In this document: one piece after another, positions 23,396 to 31,755 of the stretch | How positions within the stretch are numbered: position 1 is the first letter of the stretch | Layout of the letters: each line of letters opens with the position of its first letter | DNA from: a bacterium | GTDB lineage: Bacteria; Patescibacteria; Dojkabacteria; JAKAPS01; JAJZLI01 | DNA length: 33,538 nucleotides | Assembly: GCA_021805885.1 (NCBI GenBank) | Contig: JAJZDR010000050.1 | Coordinates: 1 to 33,538 of the forward strand | Reading direction: 5' to 3' | Notes under the pieces: model-generated | What the model was told of the DNA's origin: nothing | Database searches by the model: none | Seen by the model: only the letters and a program-made list of their open reading frames with translations | Translations under genes and position numbers: made by a program

Positions 23396-24382
23396 CTATA
23401 CAAAACCATTAGGATTATTTTTATGCCACTCCCAGGCACTCTTTATTATCTCTTCTATAGAAAATTGTGGAGTCCATTTTAATTTCTTTTGTATTTTTAA
23501 GGATGATGCAATTAAAATATCTGGGTCACCTTCTCTTTTACCTTCTATGTCAACCTTAAAATCAATACCAGTTATTTTTTTCGATAGTTGAATAATCTCT
23601 TTTACAGAGTGACCAGACCCATTACCTAGATTAAAATAGTCACTATCTCCTTGATTGAGTAGATATTCTAAGGCTAATATATGAGCTTGAGCTAAATCAT
23701 CAACATGTATATAGTCTCTTATACATGTACCATCCAATGTTTTATATGTATCCCCATATATTTTTATTGATTTCCTTTGACCCAATGCTGTTTTCAAAAT
23801 CAAAGGAATTAGGTGTGTTTCATCTTTGTGATCTTCCCCGATATTATTTTTTAAGGATGCACCTGCTGCATTAAAATATCTTAATGATACAGATTTTATA
23901 CCAAATATTTGATCATAGAATTTAAGAATATTTTCATATGCAGCCTTTGAGAACCCATAAACATTTATTGGGTCTTTTTTATCATCCTCTTTAATTGGAA
24001 TCTTATTTGGTACACCATATACAGCCGCTGAAGAGGAGAAAACAATTTTATTAATTTTTTCATTTTTCATAAAATCTAGTACATCCACTCCACTAAAGAG
24101 ATTGTTATGTAGATACAATGATGGATCTATCATGGACTCTCCGACTGCTATGGATCCAGCAAAATATATGATCCCATCTATTTTATGTTTTTTTGCTATC
24201 TTCTCTAGATTTTCTTTAGATATTTTATCAATATACAAAGTAGCGTTAGTATTATTTAGAGATTGTTCGTGTCCAGAAGATAAGTCATCTAAAACTATAA
24301 CGTGATATCCTATACTATCGAGCATCAATACAGTATGAGAACCTATATATCCAGCACCACCAAGAACTAATATATTTTCCAT
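23396..24382 (-). CDS. galE: UDP-glucose 4-epimerase
   Basis: GalE interconverts UDP-glucose and UDP-galactose and supplies sugars for the neighbouring glycosyltransferases. The 328-residue protein has the NAD-binding GGAGYIGS (8-15), the catalytic SSSAAVYG (116-123) and the Tyr-Lys pair Y142/K146 in VYGFSKAAYE. GESMIDPSLY and RYFNAAGA are also family segments. The gene is on the minus strand, 81 nt upstream of the glycosyltransferase gene. Without assay data, an epimerase acting on N-acetylated sugars cannot be excluded. Confidence 0.95.
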   Translation of the reverse strand: MENILVLGGAGYIGSHTVLMLDSIGYHVIVLDDLSSGHEQSLNNTNATLYIDKISKENLEKIAKKHKIDGIIYFAGSIAVGESMIDPSLYLHNNLFSGVDVLDFMKNEKINKIVFSSSAAVYGVPNKIPIKEDDKKDPINVYGFSKAAYENILKFYDQIFGIKSVSLRYFNAAGASLKNNIGEDHKDETHLIPLILKTALGQRKSIKIYGDTYKTLDGTCIRDYIHVDDLAQAHILALEYLLNQGDSDYFNLGNGSGHSVKEIIQLSKKITGIDFKVDIEGKREGDPDILIASSLKIQKKLKWTPQFSIEEIIKSAWEWHKNNPNGFV

Positions 24383-24450
24383 ATTATTTAATTTATTCCT
24401 AAACTAATAGTAAAGTCAACAATGTTAATTGATACATGTTAAATGGGGAA

Positions 24451-24905
24451 TCAATATAATAGTTTCTTATCTATAATTTCAATAAATTTTGTGGGGTTTA
24501 TTATTTTTACACTTTTAATCTCTTCTAGTTTTAATATTTCTTTATCACCAGTTATCAGATAATCAACTTTTGCATCTATGGCTGTTGCTAAAATAAAGTT
24601 ATCTTTCTTATTGGGAGCATAACCATAGTCTTGGACTAATTTTTAGTACTTATTTTTGTATGGATATGCTGAAGGATAGAATATTTTCTAATAAGTTTTA
24701 AGTAATTATTTATATTATCCATAGTTAACCTAGTAGAAAAATATTCCGTTTTTGTTAATGTTCTTTCAAGTTCCTATAAAATTGGTTCGGATGTTACAAC
24801 ATCAAAAAAATCTATAGACCATAGTTCTATAATTTTTGATAAATTACTTCTAATTTTAGCTACGGCAACTGATGCAAATACATTAGTATCAAGTACTATC
24901 TTCAT
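24451..24905 (-). pseudogene. Decayed PIN-domain toxin gene
   Basis: Read on the minus strand, the gene starts MKIVLDTNVFASVAV, a PIN-domain nuclease N-terminus with the first active-site Asp. Codon 44 is TAG (24774-24776), after SEPIL. The frame then continues (ELERTLTKTEYFS) to a one-base deletion in an A-run near 24640-24644. Past the deletion the frame reads VQDYGYAPNKKDNFILATA, then KVDYLITGDKEIL, the typical PIN C-terminal half. The gene ends at TGA 24451-24453. With one nonsense codon and one frameshift, an active toxin is unlikely. It belongs to the PIN family of type II toxins. Sequencing error could explain the indel but less easily the stop. Confidence 0.85.
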
Positions 24906-24907
24906 GA

Positions 24908-25179
24908 TTAATTAATATTTTTACTGATTTTGCCCCTGACTTTGTTGAGAGCATCAACTGAATTTTTTAAAATGACTTCTTCTGATTCATTCGAAAATCT
25001 TTTTTTCATGCCATCTGTTATTTTTGTAAATTCTTTATTTCTTTTATCAAGCCTATTTAGCCTTATTAAATCGGATGTACTTACTATGGCTCCAACAACT
25101 ATACCACTCTTCTATTTTGATTTTTATATACGTCCATAAACACCTGGCCGATTTTTTGTCTTGCATCTGAAATATTCAT
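24908..25179 (-). pseudogene. Decayed Phd/YefM-like antitoxin gene
   Basis: The start MNISDARQKIGQVF resembles the DNA-binding N-terminus of Phd/YefM antitoxins (NISDARKNFSELL). After NRRVV the frame meets TAG. Restoring one base near 25095-25106 gives a continuous protein of 90 residues (IVVGAIVSTSDLIRLNRLD and a basic helical tail) that ends two bases before the PIN gene. The order and the tight spacing fit an antitoxin-toxin operon. Both genes carry frameshifts, so the whole module appears to be dead. Confidence 0.7.
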
Positions 25180-25266
25180 TGTTTGATTTTGTGTAAATTT
25201 TTGCATTTTTATAATAAATAATAAAATTGTCAAATTTATAGCTATACATAAAAAAATATCTGATGA

Positions 25267-25272
25267 TATAAT
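25267..25272 (+). promoter_or_regulatory. -10 box of the glycan operon
   Basis: A perfect TATAAT lies 6 nt before the ATG at 25279. I see no good -35 at normal spacing. If translation instead starts at the internal ATG (25294), the leader would be about 15 nt. Confidence 0.45.
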
Positions 25273-25278
25273 ATAAGT

Positions 25279-26394
25279 ATGAAATATCAAAATATGAATA
25301 TTGCTCTAGCACATGATGATCTATGTCAATTTGGAGGGGCTGAAAGGGTAGTTTTAGAGTTATCTTCTATGTATAATAAACCTCCCTTATATACAGCACT
25401 ATCTAGTGATACTGTAATATCAAAATTTCATGATCAAATCGGAGATTTACAAACATCTTTTTTAAACAATTATAAAATTATAAAAAAGCATCCCAAAAGT
25501 TTTTTCTTTCTAAATCCTTTAGCCTTTGAAAGTTTTAATTTTGATGAGTATGATGTTGTAATTTCTTCATCAACCAGATTCTCGCATGGGATAATAACTG
25601 GACCTGAGACTCTACACATATGTTATATGCACTCTCCTTCACGGTATATATGGGACTATCATGAGTATATTAAAATGTATAATATCAAAGGGATAAAGAA
25701 GAAAATACTACCTTTGATGGTGTCATATTTAAGAGTATGGGACTATCAAGCATCAAAAAGACCGGATTTTTTTATTGCAAACTCAGAATATACAAGGGGA
25801 AGAATAAAAAAATTCTATAACGAAGACAGTGTTGTGATTAATCCCCCGGTAAATGTTGATAGATTTATAAGTGGGAAAATTGAAGACCAAGGATATTATT
25901 TATACATAGGTAGAATTGTTCCATGGAAAAGAGTAGATATTCTCATTGATGCTTTTAAAACATTGAAATATCCTTTGCATATTGTAGGTGTTGGAGAATT
26001 GTCATATATAAGAACACTAAAAGATGGCGCAACAGATAATATTCAATTTTATGAAGGGCTTAATGATCAAGAAGTAGAGGCTCAATTATTAAGATGTAAA
26101 GGTTTGTTATTCCCATCTAAAGAAGATTTTGGAATAGTTCCTGTTGAAGCTCAAGCTTCTGGTAAAGGTGTAATAGCCTACAAAGAAGGAGGGGTAAAAG
26201 ATACAATTGAGGATCAAAAGACGGGAGTATTTTTTAAAAAGCAAGACAAAGAAAGTTTTATTGATGGAGTTTTGAGGTTTGAAAAACTAAATTTTGATAT
26301 AGATTATTTAAGAAAGAATTCTCTTAAATTTAGAAAAGAAATATTTGATGAGAAAATTGATAATTTTGTAAAATTAAAATGGAAACAAAAATGA
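25279..26394 (+). CDS. Family 4 glycosyltransferase
   Basis: This 371-residue GT-B enzyme starts with IALAHDDLCQFGGAERV, the typical GT4 acceptor-side motif. The C-terminal half begins YYLYIGRIVPWKRVDILI. The donor-site region SKEDFGIVPVEAQASGKGV carries the EX7E-type glutamates. It is a paralogue of the next gene; both contain PLAFE-FNFDEYDVV in the same place. It overlaps the next gene in an ATGA arrangement at 26391-26394. Family members transfer mannose or similar sugars in surface polysaccharide synthesis. The start could also be the ATG at 25294. Confidence 0.93.
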   Translation: MKYQNMNIALAHDDLCQFGGAERVVLELSSMYNKPPLYTALSSDTVISKFHDQIGDLQTSFLNNYKIIKKHPKSFFFLNPLAFESFNFDEYDVVISSSTRFSHGIITGPETLHICYMHSPSRYIWDYHEYIKMYNIKGIKKKILPLMVSYLRVWDYQASKRPDFFIANSEYTRGRIKKFYNEDSVVINPPVNVDRFISGKIEDQGYYLYIGRIVPWKRVDILIDAFKTLKYPLHIVGVGELSYIRTLKDGATDNIQFYEGLNDQEVEAQLLRCKGLLFPSKEDFGIVPVEAQASGKGVIAYKEGGVKDTIEDQKTGVFFKKQDKESFIDGVLRFEKLNFDIDYLRKNSLKFRKEIFDEKIDNFVKLKWKQK

Positions 26395-27578
26395 TGGATT
26401 TAGATACAAATGATCTAGATCCAAAGGGTTTAGACCCAAAGGACCTTGGTCTGAAGGTCGCCATAGTATGTGATTTTCTTAAAATATATGGAGGTGCAGA
26501 AAGACATCTTGAGGCTATAATGGAAATATTCCCTGATGCTCCAATCTTTACAACCATATATTTGAAGGATAAACTTCCTGATAAGTTTAGAAAATATCAT
26601 GTGATAGAGAGTAAGTATAAAAAACTTTTTAAATATTTTGGACCTTTTATGACACCTTTATACCCATTGGCTTTTGAAGAATTCAATTTTGATGAATATG
26701 ATGTTGTATTATCGCTTACAGCCGGATTTGCAAAATCTATAATTGTACCTGATCATACGGTACACATATCATATATATTGACCCCCCCCAGATTTTTATG
26801 GGGATTGCCAAACTCTAGACAAGATTCAATTTCTGGTATAAAAAAAATACCTTTATATTTTATAAATAATTATCTAAGACTTGTTGATTTTTCATCTGCT
26901 CAAAGGGTTGATTATATTTTGACAATATCAAAAGCAGTGTCAAAAAGAGTGAAGAAATTATATAGAAGAGATAGTGTCGTTATATACCCATATGTTGATA
27001 CAGATAAATTTATACAAAATGATAAATTTAAAGATGGAGACTATTTTTTAATCGTATCAAGACTTGAAAGATACAAAAATATCGATATTGCAATAAGAGC
27101 TTGTAATAAACTTAAATACAAATTAAAAATCATAGGAGATGGTAGTTACAAAGATAAATTAAAAAGTATATCTTTATCAAATGTTGAATTTTTGGGAAAT
27201 ATCAAAGATGATGAAATGATTGATATAATAAATGGGTCTAAGGCTGTTATTTTCCCTGGAGCAGAAGATTTTGGACTTGTTCCTATTGAGGCTCAAGCTT
27301 GTGGAAAAGGTGTTTTAGCATTCGCTAAAGATGGTGCGTTGGAAAGTATTAAAGATGGTGTTACAGGATATTTCTTTAATGATAATGATACACTTGAATC
27401 TAGATCTGGACCCAGATCCCTTGGAGCTAGCTCCCTTGAAAAAACATTGAATAAGATTTATGATAATCCAGCTAATCCTATAGAGTGTGTAAACAATGCA
27501 AGAAGATTTTCTAAGGACAAGTTTAAGGAGAATCTAGAGAATAAAATTAACAATATAATAAAAAAAGATGATATATGA
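26391..27578 (+). CDS. Family 4 glycosyltransferase with repeat-built N-terminus
   Basis: The conserved part begins KVAIVCDFLKIYGGAERHLE and includes SRLERYKNIDIAI and PGAEDFGLVPIEAQACG, so it is a GT4 enzyme paralogous to the gene before it. I place the start at ATG 26391, which overlaps the upstream stop as ATGA; ATG 26379 is also in frame. The first 22 residues are made of pentapeptides (DLDTN, DLDPK, GLDPK, DLGLK) from four 15-bp repeat units. A second repeat block inserts ESRS, GPRSL and GASSL in a C-terminal loop. The enzyme probably adds a sugar to the same glycan as its neighbour. Confidence 0.92.
   Translation: MMDLDTNDLDPKGLDPKDLGLKVAIVCDFLKIYGGAERHLEAIMEIFPDAPIFTTIYLKDKLPDKFRKYHVIESKYKKLFKYFGPFMTPLYPLAFEEFNFDEYDVVLSLTAGFAKSIIVPDHTVHISYILTPPRFLWGLPNSRQDSISGIKKIPLYFINNYLRLVDFSSAQRVDYILTISKAVSKRVKKLYRRDSVVIYPYVDTDKFIQNDKFKDGDYFLIVSRLERYKNIDIAIRACNKLKYKLKIIGDGSYKDKLKSISLSNVEFLGNIKDDEMIDIINGSKAVIFPGAEDFGLVPIEAQACGKGVLAFAKDGALESIKDGVTGYFFNDNDTLESRSGPRSLGASSLEKTLNKIYDNPANPIECVNNARRFSKDKFKENLENKINNIIKKDDI
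26397..26456. repeat. 15-bp palindromic repeat array, 4 units, at a glycosyltransferase N-terminus
   Basis: Units at 26397, 26412, 26427 and 26442 read GATTTAGATACAAAT, GATCTAGATCCAAAG, GGTTTAGACCCAAAG and GACCTTGGTCTGAAG. The palindromic centres differ (GATC-GATC, GGGT-ACCC, GACC-GGTC), yet both arms changed together. Confidence 0.85.
27396..27437. repeat. Palindromic repeat block near a glycosyltransferase C-terminus
   Basis: Cores GAATCTAGATCT, GGACCCAGATCC and GGAGCTAGCTCC (the last a perfect 12-bp palindrome) lie in tandem. The last two are each followed by CTT. GATCTGG-AC-CCAGATC forms an inverted repeat across the first two. They encode ESRS, GPRSL and GASSL. Confidence 0.8.
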
Positions 27579-28206
27579 AATAATAACAAGAATAATTGAT
27601 ATAATTGTTTCAATTTTCGCAATAATAATTTTTTCTCCAGTCATGCTTATTACAGCTATACTTATAATGATAGATTCTAAAGGCCCAATACTTGCAGATG
27701 TTCCAGAAAGAGTTGGAAAAAATTATCAACCATTTAAGTTTTATAAATTCAGATCTATGATTGTTGCTGCACATACAATATTAAAAGAGGATCCAAAGTA
27801 TTCTAAACTATATAGAGAATATAAGAAGAATAGTTATAAATTAAAGAATGATCCTAGAGTAACTAAGGTGGGGAAATCTATAAGAAAATACTCTATAGAT
27901 GAATTCCCTCAATTTTTTAATATATTAAAAGGAGATATGTCGTTAGTAGGGCCTAGAGCTTATTATTTTGATGAACTAGAATATTACATATCTCAAAATC
28001 CTGAAGTTGAGGAAGATATTGCAATAATAACTAGTATTAAACCGGGATTGACTGGTGTGTGGCAAATTTCCGGACGTTCTGAAATATCTTTTGACAAGAG
28101 GATCAAAATTGATCTAGAATATGCTAAGATGAGATCTATAAAAAAGAATGTAGTTATTTTATTTAAGACTCCGTTCGCAGTTTTCTCTAGAAGAGGAGCA
28201 TACTAA
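27568..28206 (+). CDS. Initiating sugar-phosphate transferase (bacterial sugar transferase family)
   Basis: The enzyme moves a sugar-1-phosphate from its nucleotide to the lipid carrier undecaprenyl phosphate, the first step of glycan assembly. The 212-residue protein is the short monotopic form. It has one N-terminal membrane segment (about 8-35), then PFKFYKFRSM (55-64), the catalytic Asp-Glu pair D111/E112 in SIDEFPQFFNILKGDMSLVG, and KPGLTGVWQISGRS. It overlaps the upstream glycosyltransferase gene by 11 nt. The sugar it handles cannot be read from the sequence. Confidence 0.94.
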   Translation: MIYEIITRIIDIIVSIFAIIIFSPVMLITAILIMIDSKGPILADVPERVGKNYQPFKFYKFRSMIVAAHTILKEDPKYSKLYREYKKNSYKLKNDPRVTKVGKSIRKYSIDEFPQFFNILKGDMSLVGPRAYYFDELEYYISQNPEVEEDIAIITSIKPGLTGVWQISGRSEISFDKRIKIDLEYAKMRSIKKNVVILFKTPFAVFSRRGAY

Positions 28207-28212
28207 ATCATT

Positions 28213-30087
28213 ATGACAGTTATAAGTTTAGCTCAATATCAGCAAAAGTCTCGATGGGCCTTTTTTAAGACCAGATGGTTCATAGCGAGTGCTATAGCTT
28301 TTGTAATTATAGTTATACTTTTAATTTTTTTTCTAGTTCTCCCTCTTTTATCATTAAAAAATAACTTTGATACCTTATATTCCAGTATAGAGAAAGCAAA
28401 AGCATATCAAAAATCAAAAGATTTTGTTGGGATTTCTACTGAAGTTCCAATAATACAGGCTAATATAGTATCTATGAAAAAAAATCTATCGACTTTGGCA
28501 TATCTTTCTATTGTTCCTATTGCTGGTGGTTATTATAATAATGCATCTGATCTATTGAATGGAGGGTACTACGCTGTTGCAGGATTGCAAACTTTAATGC
28601 CATCACTATCAACTGTTGCAACATTAGATGGTTATCAAACAAGCACACAAAAATCAGCTCAGGTTCTCTTAGGAAAACAAAAAATAGCTGCATTTGTTCA
28701 TTCTTTGCCACAACTTGGACCAGCATTAGATAAAGCAGATCCATATTTTACAAAAGCAAACACATATATACAAGAAATAAATCCTAAGTATTTTCCAGAA
28801 TCACTTTTAAAATCTCATGGGATAACAGTATCATCACTAAAAAGTATTTTTTCTGGTATATCTCAAAATCTTCCTATATTTGATAAGTCAGTTAATATTA
28901 TTGAGAATGTGCTAGGAGTTCCTACTCCAACAAAATATCTATTAATGTTCCAAAATTCAGGTGAAATTAGACCCACAGGAGGTTTTATGACTGCCTTTGG
29001 ATTTATTAATTTTAACAATGGAAATCTAGGACAACTATCAGCTCAAAATATTTATGCTCTATCAACTGTGGTTAATTACAATCCTATTGCACCAAAACCT
29101 TTATATGTATATAACGGTACTTACCATTGGCATTTGAGGGATGCAAATACTTCTCCAAATGTTCCAACATCTGTTGCTAATATATACAAATTTTATAACT
29201 CTATACCTAGGGCTCCCAAAATTAACGGGGTTATTTTTATCAATACTTGGTTTGTTGATTCTATGATACAGGCAGTTGGGAATATTACTATGCCAAGTTT
29301 ATATGGAAATAACCTTGTTTTAACAGCTAATAATGCTAATTACTATATGGAATATATGGCTGAGAAATCAAATCTTCCTCAGAATGAGAGAAAAGATTTT
29401 ATTTCAGTGATGATGCATGAACTTATAACAAAAGTATTTCACTCTACTGGAAATACATTAACTAATGTTATAAAAGTAGGATTTCAATCATTAGATCAAA
29501 AACAAGTATTGTTATATTTCAATAATCCAAAAGCTGAAAATTTAGTTAATCATTATAACTGGGGAGGTATAATTCCTACTAAAGTTAAAGGTGATTATCT
29601 TCAAGTTGTGGAGGCTAACCTTGCAGGAGCTAAAGATAACTATTTTATGGGTGAAACTGTTACATCCAATATTAAAAAAGCTTCAAATGGGAGATATGAA
29701 CAAAGCGTAAGTATAACCTGGACAAACTCGGCAATCTATGATAATTGGTTAGTAGGTCCATATATGGCATGGGTAAGGATTTATGTCCCACTAGGATCTA
29801 CATTAATATCGATGAAAGGTGTTAATGGATTTACACAGAATTATAATAACTATACTGTATCAAAAACAGTTTTTGGTAACCATATAAGAATACCACCACG
29901 TCTTTCAAAATCAGATCCTCCAGCTGTTGGGACTATGACAGTTACATATTATCTACCTTCGGGAATTAATATGACTCATTATCTAATTCAAAAGCAACCA
30001 GGAATTAAAGGGGAGTGGGAAAAAATCAATTTTGGTACATTTACTAAATCATTCTATATAACAAAAGATTTATCAATAAATATGTAG
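28213..30087 (+). CDS. DUF4012 extracellular protein
   Basis: This 624-residue protein has a short cytoplasmic start, one helix (about 22-46) and a large external region. The family stretch KYLLMFQNSGEIRPTGGFMTAFG is present. PRAPKINGVIFINTWFVDSM and the C-terminal SKTVFGNHIRIPP also fit DUF4012. DUF4012 proteins are common in Patescibacteria and Actinobacteria, usually inside polysaccharide loci. Their function is not established, but a role in assembling or attaching a surface polymer is plausible. It lies 6 nt after the sugar transferase gene and is the last gene of the glycan operon. Confidence 0.9.
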   Translation: MTVISLAQYQQKSRWAFFKTRWFIASAIAFVIIVILLIFFLVLPLLSLKNNFDTLYSSIEKAKAYQKSKDFVGISTEVPIIQANIVSMKKNLSTLAYLSIVPIAGGYYNNASDLLNGGYYAVAGLQTLMPSLSTVATLDGYQTSTQKSAQVLLGKQKIAAFVHSLPQLGPALDKADPYFTKANTYIQEINPKYFPESLLKSHGITVSSLKSIFSGISQNLPIFDKSVNIIENVLGVPTPTKYLLMFQNSGEIRPTGGFMTAFGFINFNNGNLGQLSAQNIYALSTVVNYNPIAPKPLYVYNGTYHWHLRDANTSPNVPTSVANIYKFYNSIPRAPKINGVIFINTWFVDSMIQAVGNITMPSLYGNNLVLTANNANYYMEYMAEKSNLPQNERKDFISVMMHELITKVFHSTGNTLTNVIKVGFQSLDQKQVLLYFNNPKAENLVNHYNWGGIIPTKVKGDYLQVVEANLAGAKDNYFMGETVTSNIKKASNGRYEQSVSITWTNSAIYDNWLVGPYMAWVRIYVPLGSTLISMKGVNGFTQNYNNYTVSKTVFGNHIRIPPRLSKSDPPAVGTMTVTYYLPSGINMTHYLIQKQPGIKGEWEKINFGTFTKSFYITKDLSINM

Positions 30088-30088
30088 T

Positions 30089-30808
30089 ATGCAAAATCTA
30101 GATGAGGGTTTTATTATAAAGCAGGTTGATTTTAGAGATAATGATAAAATTCTTACAATTTTTACAAAAAAAGGGAAAATTAGTGTAATAGTAAAAGGTG
30201 CAAAGTCAGGTAAGAGAGCTACACTTTTAGATCTATCTAATTATATAGAATTTCAGACTATAAAAAGTAAAGGTAGCTTGGATATTGTAACAACAATATC
30301 TATGAAAAACTCTTTTCAGCTTTCAAAAGATAAATTTTCATTATACATTTTTTATCCTTTGGAAGTTATATCTAAAATTGATAGGATAGATCAAGATGAG
30401 AATCAATTATTTAATCTTTTAAATTTCACACTCTCCAATCTTTATAAAAACCCAGATTTATATATATCATTGTTTAATATAAAAACGCTTTTATATGAAG
30501 GATTGTTATCTGATTTTACAAATTGTTTTATATGCTCTAAACCCTTAGTTCCGTCTATCCAAAATATAGCATCCATATCGGGGATATCTCATCTAGAATG
30601 TGATTTAAGAGAATATAACGTTAGAGGTTATCCAATTTTAGTTGATACAATAAAACTGATTCGATATGTAAAAGATATAGATTTAAAAACATCTAGTTTA
30701 GAATTTAATATTCCAGAAAAAGCTTTAAAAGAAGTTTTATTATTTTCTACAAATCTTTTAGAATCATCATTTGATGTAACTCTACTGTCAAAAAAATATA
30801 TTTTATAA
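30089..30808 (+). CDS. recO: DNA repair protein RecO
   Basis: RecO anneals single strands and loads RecA with RecR in gap repair. The 239-residue protein starts with the OB-fold segment DEGFIIKQVDFRDNDKILTIF, followed by GKISVIVKGAKSGKR. A Cys-containing region (CFICSKPL, then HLECDLREY) lies where many RecO proteins bind zinc. Only one base separates it from the DUF4012 gene, so they may be co-transcribed. The length is typical of the family. Confidence 0.9.
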   Translation: MQNLDEGFIIKQVDFRDNDKILTIFTKKGKISVIVKGAKSGKRATLLDLSNYIEFQTIKSKGSLDIVTTISMKNSFQLSKDKFSLYIFYPLEVISKIDRIDQDENQLFNLLNFTLSNLYKNPDLYISLFNIKTLLYEGLLSDFTNCFICSKPLVPSIQNIASISGISHLECDLREYNVRGYPILVDTIKLIRYVKDIDLKTSSLEFNIPEKALKEVLLFSTNLLESSFDVTLLSKKYIL

Positions 30809-30833
30809 TTTTTATCTCTATAATGGGGATTTA

Positions 30834-30862
30834 TTGTTTATTATTACGTCATTTGTTATAAT
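30834..30862 (+). promoter_or_regulatory. Promoter of the AbiEii-like pair (leaderless)
   Basis: TTGTTT (30834-30839), a 17-bp spacer and a perfect TATAAT (30857-30862) lie 6 nt before the ATG at 30869. This is the best promoter match in the window and implies a message starting at the AUG. Confidence 0.65.
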
Positions 30863-30868
30863 AATAGT

Positions 30869-31162
30869 ATGATTCTGGAAGAATTTAAAAAGTATTTATG
30901 GGATAACAGGGTTGAAGATATGGATATGCAAACTTATAAATATCTTATAATATCTAGAGTTTTAGAACACGGGAATCTTACAGATGTAAAAAAGATAATT
31001 TCTCTGTATCCTAGTAAAGATATAATCGAGACTATAGAGAATTCAACAGAAATATCAAGAAGAACTGGTTATTTTTGGAAATATTATTATAATATTCAAG
31101 ACCCAATAAAATGTTTGACAATGCAATCGACGAAAAAGCAAAAAGAGCTCTGGTCTTATTAA
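30869..31162 (+). CDS. Small helical protein upstream of an AbiEii-like gene (possible antitoxin)
   Basis: This 97-residue protein is mainly helical, with YLIISRVLEHGNLTDVKKI, then SRRTGYFWKYYYNI. That order resembles the DUF6922-type proteins often encoded just upstream of AbiEii nucleotidyltransferases, where they may act as antitoxins or regulators. The match is from memory of the pattern only. Its end overlaps the next gene by 52 nt in another frame, so the two are translated together. It has its own strong promoter. Confidence 0.7.
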   Translation: MILEEFKKYLWDNRVEDMDMQTYKYLIISRVLEHGNLTDVKKIISLYPSKDIIETIENSTEISRRTGYFWKYYYNIQDPIKCLTMQSTKKQKELWSY

Positions 31163-31737
31163 AAGAAATTCCAGAGATTAATAAATTTTATCTTGCTGGG
31201 GGTACTGCTTTAGCTTGGCAGATTGGGCATAGAATATCATACGATCTAGATTTTTTTATACAAGAAAATTTTGTTCCTTCAGATTTACTTCAAATTCTTA
31301 AAGAAAAAGGTATGGACTTGACCAATATTTCAACTAGTACATTTACTTTGAGAGGTTTTTACAATGGTTGTGAGATAAGTTTTATTAAGTTTCCATATAT
31401 TTTAGTGGATGAATTAAAAAAAGAAAATGGTATTAATCTTCTTGGATTGAAAGATATAGGTTTAATGAAGATTCTTGCAATAGCAGATAGAGGATTAAAG
31501 AAAGACTTTATAGATCTTTACTTCATCGCTAAATTTCATACATCTTTGCAAGAATTATTTAGGATTTTCCCTATTAAATATGGTCTTGACAACCTTAATA
31601 TATATCACTACATTAAAAGTCTTACATTCTTTGAAAATACAAATAAGCCATCAAAACTAAGATTACTGGAACCACTGGATTGGGAAGAGATAAAAAGTTT
31701 TATGATTAATGAATCTATAAAAATTCCAAAATTCTAA
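31111..31737 (+). CDS. AbiEii/AbiGii-family nucleotidyltransferase
   Basis: The 208-residue protein has the nucleotidyltransferase core FYLAGGTALAWQIGH (27-40), followed by RISYDLDFF with the Asp pair D45/D47. A further Lys/Asp region is seen at GLKDIGLMKILAIADRGLKKDFIDLYF. This is the layout of AbiEii toxins of type IV toxin-antitoxin or phage-defence systems, which transfer nucleotides to tRNA or other targets. No defect is visible, unlike the toxin at 24451. It lies between recO and glyS. A housekeeping nucleotidyltransferase role cannot be ruled out. Confidence 0.85.
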   Translation: MFDNAIDEKAKRALVLLKEIPEINKFYLAGGTALAWQIGHRISYDLDFFIQENFVPSDLLQILKEKGMDLTNISTSTFTLRGFYNGCEISFIKFPYILVDELKKENGINLLGLKDIGLMKILAIADRGLKKDFIDLYFIAKFHTSLQELFRIFPIKYGLDNLNIYHYIKSLTFFENTNKPSKLRLLEPLDWEEIKSFMINESIKIPKF

Positions 31738-31755
31738 TTTTCATATAGTATTATC

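Noticed and set aside
24930..25139. Plus-strand ORF of 69 codons.
   Set aside because: It is antisense to the antitoxin remnant, which has a recognisable start and sequence; no promoter or ribosome site supports it.
28103..28116. GATCAAAATTGATC in the sugar transferase gene, a possible repeat unit.
   Set aside because: It lacks the 12+3 layout and encodes the family segment KRIKIDLEYA, so it looks ordinary.
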